Of a stretch of DNA of 23,276 nucleotides, positions 1 to 8,334 are shown piece after piece. Origin of the DNA: Deltaproteobacteria bacterium (GTDB lineage Bacteria; Desulfobacterota; DAOWNY01); the NCBI GenBank assembly GCA_030642325.1, contig DAOWNY010000004.1, positions 1 through 23,276 of the forward strand, read 5' to 3'. Within the stretch, counting starts at the first letter, position 1; each line of letters begins with the position of its first letter. A model generated the notes under the pieces. The model made no database searches, was not told the origin of the DNA, and was given only the letters and a program-made list of their open reading frames with translations. A program made the translations under genes and the position numbers.

Positions 1-565
1 AACTGAGACATGACAGCCAAAACGAAATAGGCTCCCGGTTCCAGAACCTAATATTCTGGCGGTTATAACTCCTGTGAAAATCGGTGTCAAATAGAAAATG
101 ATATAATACTTGCCATATGACCCAATAAAATGGGTAAAATAACTCATCAGATAGTAAAATAGATGTTATTTTGCAGGGATAATAAAAAATTACTGAGGAT
201 AACTGAAAATTACTGCTCTTCTTTCTCCAATTCCGTTTTAAATAACGGCGGCTATGAAGAGTTGAGAATGGAGTAATTCTATTGAAGGAATAAATGCTCA
301 AACATGTGGGGGCACTTTATCCCTACCTTCAAGCTGACTTGAAATAGTCCTGATTAAGACTAAGAAATGTTTTTATTGTGTCAAATTGGAAAACCCCACC
401 GCAAAAACAGAAATTAAAAAAAAGGGGTCAAAAAAACTACAAACAAGCATTGGGGAAGTGCCCTGCTATCATGCAGCGGAGGGTGGGGTCCTTGCTTTTA
501 ATCATTGGCGCAATGCAAGCAACAGCAAGAACCCGCACGCACACCCTAAAATACTTATTTTTTAC
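1..565. other. 565 bp with no convincing gene
   Basis: No reading frame here has a plausible start, ribosome binding site and protein-like composition together. The two overlapping plus-strand frames between 378 and 781 run antisense into the cytochrome gene and encode low-complexity, non-homologous-looking peptides. A short open stretch at 3-68 ending in TAA could be the tail of a gene lying outside the window, but 21 residues are too few to identify. A small inverted repeat (ACCCCACC at 393-400 against GGTGGGGT at 482-489) has an 80-nt loop and no U-tract, so I do not call it a terminator. Confidence 0.5.
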
Positions 566-1117
566 CTATTTTGTATGTTTTACCTCTTCGATTCTGTCTT
601 TAAAACTGAATCCCTTGAAGGTAGGACTCTTATCATTGTGACATTCCTGGCAGAGTTTTTCATCCGCTTCAACCAACCCCGTCTCTATGGCTGCCTTATG
701 CTGGGCTTCTTTGTTTTCTTTGTATTTCTTTTTGCTCATGATCTTGGGGCTTTTATATTTACTCCCCGGGCCATGACATGACTCACACTGAACATTTTCC
801 AGGCTCGCCCCCTCTGCTGCGGGTTTGCCGTATCCTGTACTGTGGCAGGCAAGACAACCGGCATCAGTGGTATAATCTTTTTTTGGGTCCAGTTTGGCCT
901 TGGTCTTTGCTTCCGCTTTTACATCTGCCTTTAAGCTCTCCAAAGCCTTGGCGTGATAATCTCCCTGCCAAGCTTTGTACTGATTCCTATGGCATCCCTT
1001 GCATTTTTTAAGTCCCACGTATTTAAAATCCCCGGCCGAAACAGGCCCGGCCTGCAGGACAAAAATTGAAGCTATAGCCGCTATAAGCATCAGCATCAGA
1101 GTTCTGATTATCTTCAT
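566..1117 (-). CDS. Secreted tetraheme cytochrome c (c554-like)
   Basis: This 183-residue protein has an N-terminal hydrophobic signal peptide (about residues 4-28, probable cleavage after VSA) and four CXXCH heme-binding motifs: CKGCH at 39-43, CLACH at 88-92, CESCH at 111-115 and CQECH at 156-160. Extra histidines, for example H55 and H140, could be distal ligands. The spacing resembles the cytochrome c554 / multiheme c family, whose members carry electrons in the periplasm; the specific donor and acceptor cannot be read from sequence. A Lys-rich stretch at about 62-80 separates hemes 1 and 2. The ATG is fixed by a full AAGGAGGTGA ribosome binding site 8 nt upstream (1126-1135). It is apparently monocistronic, with its own promoter, and has no cytochrome maturation or redox partner genes beside it. 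Confidence 0.9.
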   Translation of the reverse strand: MKIIRTLMLMLIAAIASIFVLQAGPVSAGDFKYVGLKKCKGCHRNQYKAWQGDYHAKALESLKADVKAEAKTKAKLDPKKDYTTDAGCLACHSTGYGKPAAEGASLENVQCESCHGPGSKYKSPKIMSKKKYKENKEAQHKAAIETGLVEADEKLCQECHNDKSPTFKGFSFKDRIEEVKHTK

Positions 1118-1125
1118 CTATTTTT

Positions 1126-1135
1126 TCACCTCCTT
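1126..1135 (-). promoter_or_regulatory. Near-perfect Shine-Dalgarno of the cytochrome gene
   Basis: Read on the minus strand the sequence is AAGGAGGTGA, a ten-base match to the consensus anti-16S sequence, placed 8 nt before the ATG at 1117. It is by far the strongest ribosome binding site in the window and suggests high translation of the cytochrome. Confidence 0.85.
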
Positions 1136-1160
1136 TCGATTGTAAATTTTTAAATATTTT

Positions 1161-1195
1161 CTCATCAAATATAAGCCTATTATGGCTTATATGAG
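1161..1195 (-). repeat. Inverted repeat in the cytochrome leader
   Basis: ATATAAGCC (1169-1177) and GGCTTATAT (1184-1192) form a perfect 9-bp stem with a 6-nt loop. It extends through CTCAT (1161-1165) and ATGAG (1191-1195), which can compete as an alternative outer pairing. It lies between the predicted promoter and the ribosome binding site, so it could be an mRNA-stabilising leader hairpin or a repressor operator. There is no adjacent U-run to suggest a terminator. Confidence 0.6.
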
Positions 1196-1222
1196 CATAT
1201 AGATAGTTTTTAATAATTTATA

Positions 1223-1251
1223 TTAATATAACATCTTTCGTAATTCGTCAA
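1223..1251 (-). promoter_or_regulatory. Predicted sigma70-type promoter of the cytochrome gene
   Basis: On the minus strand, TTGACG (1246-1251) is followed by a 17-bp spacer and TATTAA (1223-1228) in an AT-rich context. The predicted transcript would start near 1215 and carry a leader of about 100 nt containing the inverted repeat at 1161-1195. This is a pattern match only. Confidence 0.5.
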
Positions 1252-1324
1252 GTCTTTTGTGTGTTTACTTTTCTCCCTTTTCTGCTTGAATACAACCGGT
1301 CAAATCAGCAGCTACCGGAACTGT

Positions 1325-1394
1325 TTTTAAGGGAATATTATATTTTGACGGGCTGACCCGACAAGTTCCTCGGGACAATATTGTTCCCTTAAAA
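1325..1394. repeat. 70-bp inverted repeat with nested GC hairpins behind fhlB
   Basis: TTTTAAGGGAA (1325-1335) pairs perfectly with TTCCCTTAAAA (1384-1394). Between the arms CGGG (1349-1352) can pair with CCCG (1357-1360), or CCCGA (1357-1361) with TCGGG (1370-1374), so two mutually exclusive inner hairpins exist. The element lies downstream of the fhlB stop and upstream of the cytochrome promoter. It may end the flagellar-type transcript by folding, or be a REP-like element. No U-tract follows the outer stem on the minus strand, so it is not a classical intrinsic terminator. Confidence 0.55.
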
Positions 1395-1424
1395 CCACAA
1401 CTGTTTCCAGGATCAAGAAAAAAT

Positions 1425-1718
1425 TTACGGTGCTGGATTGTCCCCCCATTTTTTGTGGAGGGAGTATATGAAAGCGAGGATTTCCGCTACCACCGGGTAT
1501 ACTTCCGGTGGAATCTCCTCTTCTAAGTCAAGCTTGGTCAGAATCTCTACCAAGGCAGGATCTTCCCTGATGGGAATCCGATTCTTCTTAGCTAATTCTA
1601 TAATTTTTTCGGATAATTTTCCACTTCCTTTCGCCACTACCCGGGGGGCTTGATCATAAGGGGGCTTATATTTTAAAGCCACTGTTTTATTATCACTACT
1701 TCTCTTCTTCTCCATCAT
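1425..1718 (-). CDS. FlhB C-terminal homologue (FhlB/EscU-family export switch-like)
   Basis: The 97-residue protein corresponds to the cytoplasmic C-terminal domain of FlhB/YscU, the substrate-specificity switch of flagellar and injectisome type III export. Visible hallmarks are VALKYKPPYDQAPRVVAKG, then the IPIREDPALVE strand-helix segment and the EIPPEVYPVVAEILAFIY C-terminal helix. The four transmembrane helices of full FlhB are absent and the autocleavage NPTH motif is not present: the protein begins with DNKT just where that motif would be. Stand-alone FlhB-tail proteins of this kind are known in many flagellated bacteria and can partly substitute for the FlhB tail. It starts 10 nt after the FliK-like stop, with AGGG as ribosome binding site, so the two are cotranscribed. 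Two tandem ATGs occur; either could be used. Confidence 0.85.
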   Translation of the reverse strand: MMEKKRSSDNKTVALKYKPPYDQAPRVVAKGSGKLSEKIIELAKKNRIPIREDPALVEILTKLDLEEEIPPEVYPVVAEILAFIYSLHKKWGDNPAP

Positions 1719-1728
1719 GAGAGCCCTT

Positions 1729-2754
1729 TTATACGGTAAAATCGACCATCCTGAACTTACTCAAAAAAAGTTCCTCATTCGGCAAATTAGGGCCGGACTG
1801 CTTGCTCATTAATTTGCCCTGTGCCTTCATCACCTGATATCCCCTGTTTTTAAGCCTGCCTTCCAGCTCAGGCAGGAGTCTTTCAACCAAATTGAGCGTT
1901 GATCTCTTTTCTACCTCCAGAGTTAATCCTATTACTTTCCTTGCCAGCTTAACATCAATTTTAAAATTTCCCATTCCCGTCAAGTTCAAAAGAAATGTGA
2001 GATGAAAATTATCCCCTTTTTTTGCCTTGGTTCCCCCTCGTTTTTTACCATAAAAATAAAGCTTAAGGGTCTCGATTCCTTCTTTTAAAGGCAGGGGAAT
2101 TTGAAAAAAAAGAGGCTCATCTTCTTCGTTTCGCAGGCAATTAACCAGTTGATTGAATTCTATGTTTTTTATGAGAGACCGGAGAGACTTAAATTTTTCC
2201 AGGGCCGCTTGATCAGTGCCCCCCAAATCTGCATTCGACCCTCCCATCTCATTTAAATCAGCATAAACTTTTAACAGCAAGCCTTTAAGGTCTTTGCTGA
2301 AAAAATCGTTCAAGATATCCGGAGGGGCATTGCTCAATAAAAGTTTACCCAACCTGCTTTCGTAATATAGCCCTGAATGGGCTATAAAATTTTTAATATA
2401 ATTAACACTGCCAACCTCTTTATCTCCCGGTATAATTTCAGCCAGCAATGACCTGATGAGAAGTGTGGAATTTCGAAGGCGGGGAACACTTTCTAAGCCA
2501 GTCAAAAGGTCATCTATGGGGCTACCCCATGGAGTTTGCCGGTTGGAAAAAGATGCTTTCAGCATGGAAATGACTCTGGCTGGAACCTGTGTTTCTTCTA
2601 GTATAAGGCGCAATGTCACCCGGGGAGAAAGCCCTGCCACCCTAACCAACCTCGTCTCTCCGGGCTGAAGATCAAAATCCGTCTCAGCAATGACTTTAGA
2701 GCCCCTGCATTCTATTTCCACTGTGCGGGCTCCCATCTTCTTTAGGACCTGCAC
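1729..2754 (-). CDS. FliK-like flagellar hook-length control protein, N-terminus unresolved
   Basis: From GTG 2754 the product has 341 residues. Residues about 215-310 resemble the FliK C-terminal (Flg_hook) domain: LYFYGKKRGG, then FHLTFLLNLTGMGNFKIDV, then a long amphipathic helix ending NRGYQVMKAQG. The N-terminal part (GARTVEIECRGSKVIAETD, LQPGETRLVRV) is a small beta-barrel-like segment usual in FliK-like proteins of Desulfobacterota. The same frame stays open upstream to 2907, just after a TGA at 2908-2910. It encodes protein-like sequence (SKSVGGLTRRDLS, FFPPLKKGETIAVQVL) that fits directly onto this segment, yet contains no ATG, GTG or TTG. An ATG at 2898-2900 lies one frame off and stops after five codons. 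The gene is therefore N-terminally truncated, frameshifted, or started at a rare codon. FliK measures hook length and triggers the export switch, which matches the fhlB neighbour. Confidence 0.75.
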   Translation of the reverse strand: MQVLKKMGARTVEIECRGSKVIAETDFDLQPGETRLVRVAGLSPRVTLRLILEETQVPARVISMLKASFSNRQTPWGSPIDDLLTGLESVPRLRNSTLLIRSLLAEIIPGDKEVGSVNYIKNFIAHSGLYYESRLGKLLLSNAPPDILNDFFSKDLKGLLLKVYADLNEMGGSNADLGGTDQAALEKFKSLRSLIKNIEFNQLVNCLRNEEDEPLFFQIPLPLKEGIETLKLYFYGKKRGGTKAKKGDNFHLTFLLNLTGMGNFKIDVKLARKVIGLTLEVEKRSTLNLVERLLPELEGRLKNRGYQVMKAQGKLMSKQSGPNLPNEELFLSKFRMVDFTV

Positions 2755-2911
2755 TGCAATCGTTTCGCCCTTTTTAAGCGGCGGAAAAAATTTTATCCTC
2801 CTGTCAGATAACAGGGCAACGCTTAAATCTCGTCTCGTTAATCCCCCTACTGATTTAGAAATATTTAACTCCCGTTCGAGTTCTAAATAGGTATGTGCAT
2901 TTGAAGTTCAC

Positions 2912-2925
2912 TGTAGCCGGCTACA
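2912..2925. promoter_or_regulatory. 14-bp perfect palindrome upstream of the fliK-like gene
   Basis: TGTAGCCGGCTACA is a perfect palindrome centred 8-20 bp upstream of the open frame of the fliK-like gene and about 85 bp downstream of the hybrid kinase stop. It is too tight (no loop) for an efficient RNA hairpin and more like a dimeric regulator site. No regulator is identified. Confidence 0.4.
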
Positions 2926-3002
2926 TAAAAATTTTATTACTCCGGCAAATGTTTAATTTTAATCAGCAAAGCGAGACGGGTAAATAGTCTTTGCCGGCAT
3001 GT

Positions 3003-4622
3003 TCAATTATCTAAAATTTCTCTGATTTTTCGTGACAAATCCCTCATGCCAAAGGGTTTTTGGATAAAGCCGTCACAACCTCGGTCCAATATCTCGGATG
3101 CCTGGCTGTTTTGTCTGTAGCCGCTGGAAAGCAGGACTTTAACGTGGGGGTTAATCTCTTTAAAAATATCATATGCTGCCCCGCCTCCTATTCCTGGCAT
3201 GATCATGTCCAGAATAATCAAATCAACTTTATCTTTATTAATATTATAGAGCTCGACGGCCTTCTTCCCACCCACGGCCGATATCACATTATAGCCACAT
3301 GATTTAACCACATCCTCCATCACTTCAAGGGTCAGCGCCTCATCATCCACCAGCAAAATGGTCTCTTTGCCCATTAACATCTCTTCTGACGGCAATTCTT
3401 TGTCGCCAATGCCTTTCTCCGATGTCGGTAAATAAACACAGAAGGTGGTGCCTTCCCCCTTTTCGCTGTAAACGGTTATGGTGCCTCCATGTTTTTTTAT
3501 AATCCCGTATACCGAGGTTAACCCTAAACCGGTTCCGATTCCCACCCCTTTGGTAGTAAAAAAAGGATCAAATATTTTGCTTTGAATCTCTTTATCTATC
3601 CCCACCCCGGTATCGGTCAGTGAAATCTTCAGATATCTACCGGGATTTATCACATGGATTTTTGTAAAGCCTTCATCCAGAACAATATTTTCCGTTTCCA
3701 GCAGCAATTCACCCCCATTGGGCATGGCCTGCCAGGCATTAACATAGAAGTTCAGCAGCATTTGCTCAATCTGTCCTTCATCCACTTCTGCCGCCCAGAT
3801 TTCCTTCTGTAATTTTTTATATATCGTAATTTCCTTCTTGGTTCTTCCAAACATGGCCGAAGTCTTTTCAATTATTTTATTTATATCAGTCGGCTTCACC
3901 TCGCACTTCCCCCCACTTGCGAAACCTAACAATTGCTTGGTAAGATCGACTCCACTCTGGATGGATTCTTCAATGCTTTTAAATTGTTCATAGTGGGGAT
4001 GGCTGGAATCAATGTCCAGCAGCATCAAAGAAACGTTCCCCTGAATTGCCATGAGCAGGTTATTAAAATCATGGGCAATCCCCCCTGCCAGTGTGCCGAT
4101 GGCTTCAATTTTTTGGGCCTGCTGAAATTGAGATTCAAACGCCTTCTTTTCCTCCTCTATCTTTTTTTCGTGGGTGGTATCCTGAATGATGCCGACTATA
4201 CCCCTGATTTCACCGCTTAAATTCCGCAGGGGCAGGTAGGTCTGTGAGGTAAAACCTTTTGTGTTGTCGTGAAGACGATATGGTATATCTTCTTTTTTGA
4301 TAACTTTTCCGGTCATTGCCTGACGTATCGTATTATCCACACCGTGCTCGGTTAAATGCTCAAAGGTATCCCAAGGCTTCTTGCTGGAGAAGATCAGCTC
4401 TTCTCGACGAACCTTTGATATTTTTTCCATGGCCCGGTTCCAGTATTTGTAGTGAAAGTTGTTGTCCAAAACCAGTATTCCGTCATGCATGGACTCCAAA
4501 ATATTACTTAAAAGTTCTTCACTATCCCGCAGCGCCCCTTCTGTTTGCTTGTAATTATCGGCTTCTTTCTCCAGCTCGTCAATTCTTCTTTCCAGTTCTT
4601 CGTGCATCAATTTTGTGGACAT
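3003..4622 (-). CDS. Soluble PAS hybrid sensor histidine kinase with C-terminal receiver
   Basis: The 539-residue protein starts with a short coiled coil (1-33), followed by a PAS/PAC domain (about 33-155). A HisKA dimerisation segment carries the phosphoacceptor in GGIAHDFNNLL (H184), and the ATPase domain has the N-box NFYVNAWQAM (N295), the G1 motif DTGVGID (D337) and the G2 motif GTGLGLTSVYG (about 363-374). A receiver domain follows (421-539) with acidic pair D426/D427, phosphoacceptor D472 in LDMIMPG and conserved K522. All catalytic residues are present. There is no transmembrane segment, so it senses a cytoplasmic signal through the PAS domain. The GGIAHDFNN type is common in Desulfobacterota. 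No separate output regulator is adjacent; phosphotransfer probably goes from the receiver to an unlinked phosphotransfer protein or stays intramolecular. GGAG seven nt upstream supports the ATG. Confidence 0.93.
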   Translation of the reverse strand: MSTKLMHEELERRIDELEKEADNYKQTEGALRDSEELLSNILESMHDGILVLDNNFHYKYWNRAMEKISKVRREELIFSSKKPWDTFEHLTEHGVDNTIRQAMTGKVIKKEDIPYRLHDNTKGFTSQTYLPLRNLSGEIRGIVGIIQDTTHEKKIEEEKKAFESQFQQAQKIEAIGTLAGGIAHDFNNLLMAIQGNVSLMLLDIDSSHPHYEQFKSIEESIQSGVDLTKQLLGFASGGKCEVKPTDINKIIEKTSAMFGRTKKEITIYKKLQKEIWAAEVDEGQIEQMLLNFYVNAWQAMPNGGELLLETENIVLDEGFTKIHVINPGRYLKISLTDTGVGIDKEIQSKIFDPFFTTKGVGIGTGLGLTSVYGIIKKHGGTITVYSEKGEGTTFCVYLPTSEKGIGDKELPSEEMLMGKETILLVDDEALTLEVMEDVVKSCGYNVISAVGGKKAVELYNINKDKVDLIILDMIMPGIGGGAAYDIFKEINPHVKVLLSSGYRQNSQASEILDRGCDGFIQKPFGMRDLSRKIREILDN

Positions 4623-5126
4623 AAAATTCTCCGATTAATCTTAGAAAAATTTCATCAAGGTAAGTAAAATTTTCTCCCGGGTCCAACTCCACCTCGAGTT
4701 AATCTGCCCCTTCTTTGGCGAAAAATGGATTAAAGACAAAACTTAAAAAACCAACGTCTTCTTTAAACATTAGCAAATCACTCAGGCAATCCCCATCCTT
4801 CTTCTTAATAATGAAATATATCTAAAAAATATAAAAAAATGAAGTAAAATTTTTACTTTCTCCCGGACAGGCTGCTTCCCCAGGGGAACGAACAGGGTTA
4901 AGATAAGTATTCTTTTGGGAAATAAGTTACCACGTTATTGTACGGAAAATACTTTGCAAGTTTGTCCGGCAAAATGCCTTAAATCATGGGATACAGCCGA
5001 TATTCAGGTGCCTTCCCAACGGACAAAAAATAGCTGCACAATTACTTCAATCCTTCCTGCCCCAATTTCACCCCGAATAATAAAATTATTGTTGTTGCCC
5101 TCCACAAAAATAATGCTTCAAACCGA
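4623..5126. other. 504-bp gene-free interval between pump and hybrid kinase
   Basis: No credible gene is seen; the plus-strand frame at 4915-5130 looks non-coding. The interval contains a repeated motif: AAGTAAAATTTT followed by CTCCCGG at 4662-4680, and again at 4842-4866 with a 6-nt insertion between the two parts. The second copy contains a near-palindromic AT stretch (AGTAAAATTTTTACT). The region must carry the promoter of the hybrid kinase (minus strand), but I find no convincing -35/-10 pair. A CCGACTAATCGG hairpin overlaps the end of the pump gene but has no following U-run. Confidence 0.5.
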
Positions 5127-8100
5127 TTAGTCGGCTTCTTCAACCCAAAGACGCTTTTTTATCTTGGCAAACAGACTTAATTTAGTAAATTCATCCAGAT
5201 AACTATAAATAACAGGTACTACCAATAAAGTAAGAACCGTTGAAGACAATATCCCCCCGGCGATGGCAAGGCCCATGGGCTGACGACTTTCACTTCCCAC
5301 TCCTATGCCCAGAGCCACCGGTATTACCCCTGCAACAGTAGAAAACGCCGTCATTAAAATAGGCCGCAGCCTGGTGCCCGCAGCCTCTACCAACGATTTA
5401 TCCCGCGGCGTTCCTCCGGATCGCAATTGATTAGTCAAATCAATTAGAAGAATCCCGTTTTTGGCAGGCAATCCTACCAGCAAAACCATGGCCATCATCG
5501 AATACAAATTGAAAGTATTGCCGGTGAGATACAATAACCCAAATGCCCCCACAAACGAGAGAGGGAGCCCCATCATTACCGAGAGGGGATAGATAAAACT
5601 TTCGAACTGGGCAGACAATATCAGATAAGTGAGGATAATCGCCAAAACAAAGGCAAAGGCCAGATAATGCCCGGTTTCCTGAAAAACCTCGGAACGACCA
5701 ATATATTTGGTTGTATATCCTTCGGGCAAAATTTGGGCAGCGATACGATTGATTTCGTTAACCGCCTCCCCCAGTTTCTTTTTCTCCAGATTAGCATAGA
5801 TAGTAACTGCCCGCTGCCTATCCAGACGATTTATGACGTTTGGCCCGGCTTCCGTTTTGATGGTAACAAAACTGGCCAGATCAATAATTTTCCCTTTTTT
5901 GGTATGCACCCAAAGCTGGTCAACGTCAGTGGGAAGGTTCCTTTCCTTTTCGATGAGGCGTAAGCGAACATCATAATTTTCACCCCCACTCTTGAACTCA
6001 GCAATATCCACTCCTCCGATAAGTGCGCCTACCGTACCGGCAATGGTTTTAATGTTTACTCCCAAATCGGCGGCCTTATTGCGATCAATAATTATCCGAA
6101 TTTCCGGTTTTCCCAGTTCTAAATTGCGATCCAGGTCGACAAACCCGGAAATTTTTTCCAACCGGGCCATAATCTCTCTGGAATATTTATCCAGACCTTC
6201 AATACTGGGGCCCTGAATAACGAACTGTACATCTTCGCTTCGGGATCCTCCGCCAAAAACGGAGACATCAGATACTATCCCCCTCAAATCAGGAATTTCA
6301 TGCATCTTCCGTCTGATCTCGACCATTACTTCCTGTTGCGATTTATCCCGCTTATTTTTGGGCACTAAATTAACAAACATTACACCCTTATTGGACTCTT
6401 CCACCCCTCCCCCGTAACCGCTCAGGGCAAAATAGTGGCTCAGTTCCGGCATTTTTTGCAACATCTTTTCCACCCTTTTTAATATTTGATCGGTTTTGTA
6501 TATAGAATAACTCAGGGGGGTTTCGATGCGGACCATAAACTTGCTTTTATCCTCAGCGGTGACAAACTCTTTTCCCAATTTAGAAAATATATACCCTCCA
6601 AAAAGAAGTGTGCCCAATATCATTATAACCACGATCACGCGATGATTTAAAAACCAGGTCAGATGTTTACGATAAATCATCGTGCCTTTCTTCATGAAGT
6701 ATTCAAAAATTTTGAAAATTTTCCATCCCTCCCCCCCCGCCTTAAGAAAACGGGAAGCAAGCATGGGCTCTACGGTTAACGCCACCACCATTGAGGCGGC
6801 AACGGCAAAGGCCAGGGTAAGGGCGAATTCCTTGAAGAATCTTCCCACAATGCCTCCCATGAAAGCCACCGGCAAAAAAACCCCTGCCAGAGTAAGGGTG
6901 GCGGCAACGATGGCAAAACCTATCTCGCCGGATCCTCTGCGAGCGGCGGTCATGGCATCTTCTTTTAAGGTAAAGCGGTGACGATAAATATTCTCCTCCA
7001 TGATGATGGAATCATCAATGACTAAGCCCACTGCAGTTACCAGGGCCAACATGGTCATATTGTTTAAGGTAAACCCGAAGCCGTAAATGGCGGCAAAGGT
7101 GGAGATAATCGAGGTAGGAATAGCAATGGAACTAAACACAGTGGTTCTGATATTCTGCAAAAATAAAAAGATGACCAAAGCGGCCATCACCCCCCCAATC
7201 ACCAGCTGAAACTTTACCTCATTAATTGAGTCTTCAATAAATACGGTGTTATCGCTGGAAACAGTGATTTCCATCCCGGAAGGAAGCGTTTCCCGAATCT
7301 TTTTTAACTCTCTCTTCACCAATCGGGACATCTCCACCTCGTTGGCACCTGAACGGGGGGCAACCCCAATTCCCACCACTTTGGCTACCTTGCCATGTAT
7401 ATAAAAACGGGTTTCCGATGCAAAATCCTCCCTCCCCGCTTCGGCATAACCAAAATCTTGAAGGCGGACAGCGGCTCCATTTCGGTAGGTAATAATCAGA
7501 TTATTGAAAGAATCCTCGGTGGGAAATTCTCCCATTGTACGAACCAGAAACTCTTTAGTGGCAGACTCCACCTTACCCCCCGGCACTTCGATGTGCTGGG
7601 ATTTGACCGCCTGAATCACCTCATCAATCCCGATATTGTAAGCGGCCATGCGATCCCTCTTAATCCAAATTCTCACTTCCCTTTCCCGGCCGAAAATCCT
7701 GATCTCTCCAACTCCTTTCAGCTTTTGCAAGAGAGGTTTGATGGTCTTGTCGGCGAAATCGGTAATGCCCTCAATGGGTCTTTGTCCGGAAAGAGCAAGC
7801 CAGATTACCGGCTGGGCATTAACATCCAGCTTATCTATAACAGGCGATTCGGCTTCATCGGGAAGCTCATAAATTTTAGTGGAAACTTTATCACGAATCT
7901 CCTGGGCGGCTACGTCCACATTTTTATAGAGCTCAAACTCTACCGTAATGCGGGAAAGACCCCGATAACTATTCGAAGTAATATGCTTGATGCCGCTTAT
8001 CCCCCCAAGGACATCTTCCAGCTTGTCGGTTATGTTGTTATCAACTTCTTCGGGCCGGGCATTCTTCCAGATGGTGGACACGGTCACCACGGGAAAATCT

Positions 8101-8219
8101 ACATCAGGATAAAGCAGAACACCTAAGCGTCCCAATCCGATAACCCCAAAGATTACCAGCATTATTATCATTACAGTAGCAGCAACCGGGCGGCGGATGC
8201 AAAATTCCGGCAAAAACAT
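5127..8219 (-). CDS. RND efflux pump, HAE1/AcrB family inner-membrane transporter
   Basis: At 1030 residues this is full length for the AcrB/MexB family. The N-terminus (FCIRRPVAATVMIIMLVIFGVIG) is the usual first transmembrane helix, followed by a porter domain opening with YPDVDFPVVTVSTIWKNARP. The central motif GLVIDDSIIMEEN carries the proton-relay pair D402/D403; K920 (VGLPAKNGILLID) and T957 (ILMTAFSTVAGVIP) complete the relay, so the pump should be functional. Twelve transmembrane helices and two large periplasmic loops are expected. It would use the proton gradient to expel hydrophobic drugs, dyes or metabolites through the adaptor and outer-membrane factor encoded upstream. The residue pattern fits the hydrophobe rather than the heavy-metal (CzcA) class, though substrates cannot be read directly. 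AGGAG nine nt upstream supports the ATG. It is the last gene of the marR operon, separated from the adaptor by 545 bp occupied mostly by a repeat element. Confidence 0.95.
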   Translation of the reverse strand: MFLPEFCIRRPVAATVMIIMLVIFGVIGLGRLGVLLYPDVDFPVVTVSTIWKNARPEEVDNNITDKLEDVLGGISGIKHITSNSYRGLSRITVEFELYKNVDVAAQEIRDKVSTKIYELPDEAESPVIDKLDVNAQPVIWLALSGQRPIEGITDFADKTIKPLLQKLKGVGEIRIFGREREVRIWIKRDRMAAYNIGIDEVIQAVKSQHIEVPGGKVESATKEFLVRTMGEFPTEDSFNNLIITYRNGAAVRLQDFGYAEAGREDFASETRFYIHGKVAKVVGIGVAPRSGANEVEMSRLVKRELKKIRETLPSGMEITVSSDNTVFIEDSINEVKFQLVIGGVMAALVIFLFLQNIRTTVFSSIAIPTSIISTFAAIYGFGFTLNNMTMLALVTAVGLVIDDSIIMEENIYRHRFTLKEDAMTAARRGSGEIGFAIVAATLTLAGVFLPVAFMGGIVGRFFKEFALTLAFAVAASMVVALTVEPMLASRFLKAGGEGWKIFKIFEYFMKKGTMIYRKHLTWFLNHRVIVVIMILGTLLFGGYIFSKLGKEFVTAEDKSKFMVRIETPLSYSIYKTDQILKRVEKMLQKMPELSHYFALSGYGGGVEESNKGVMFVNLVPKNKRDKSQQEVMVEIRRKMHEIPDLRGIVSDVSVFGGGSRSEDVQFVIQGPSIEGLDKYSREIMARLEKISGFVDLDRNLELGKPEIRIIIDRNKAADLGVNIKTIAGTVGALIGGVDIAEFKSGGENYDVRLRLIEKERNLPTDVDQLWVHTKKGKIIDLASFVTIKTEAGPNVINRLDRQRAVTIYANLEKKKLGEAVNEINRIAAQILPEGYTTKYIGRSEVFQETGHYLAFAFVLAIILTYLILSAQFESFIYPLSVMMGLPLSFVGAFGLLYLTGNTFNLYSMMAMVLLVGLPAKNGILLIDLTNQLRSGGTPRDKSLVEAAGTRLRPILMTAFSTVAGVIPVALGIGVGSESRQPMGLAIAGGILSSTVLTLLVVPVIYSYLDEFTKLSLFAKIKKRLWVEEAD

Positions 8220-8334
8220 TGAAAGGATCTCCTGACGTTAACCGAAAATGATATTAAAAATAATTTAAGATGATAAAATCGTTACTCTATCCATAGTAAA
8301 AAGTGTATGATTATCATCGCAGGTAATTAAAAAG

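Noticed and set aside
3..68. Tail of a transposase or other gene entering from the left
   Set aside because: Only 21 codons are visible and they show no recognisable motif.
378..781. Two overlapping plus-strand frames of 87 and 131 codons
   Set aside because: They run antisense to the tetraheme cytochrome, have no ribosome binding site and encode unlikely peptides.
7395..8126. 243-codon plus-strand frame
   Set aside because: It lies wholly opposite the strongly conserved RND pump; its length is a by-product of the pump's codon composition.
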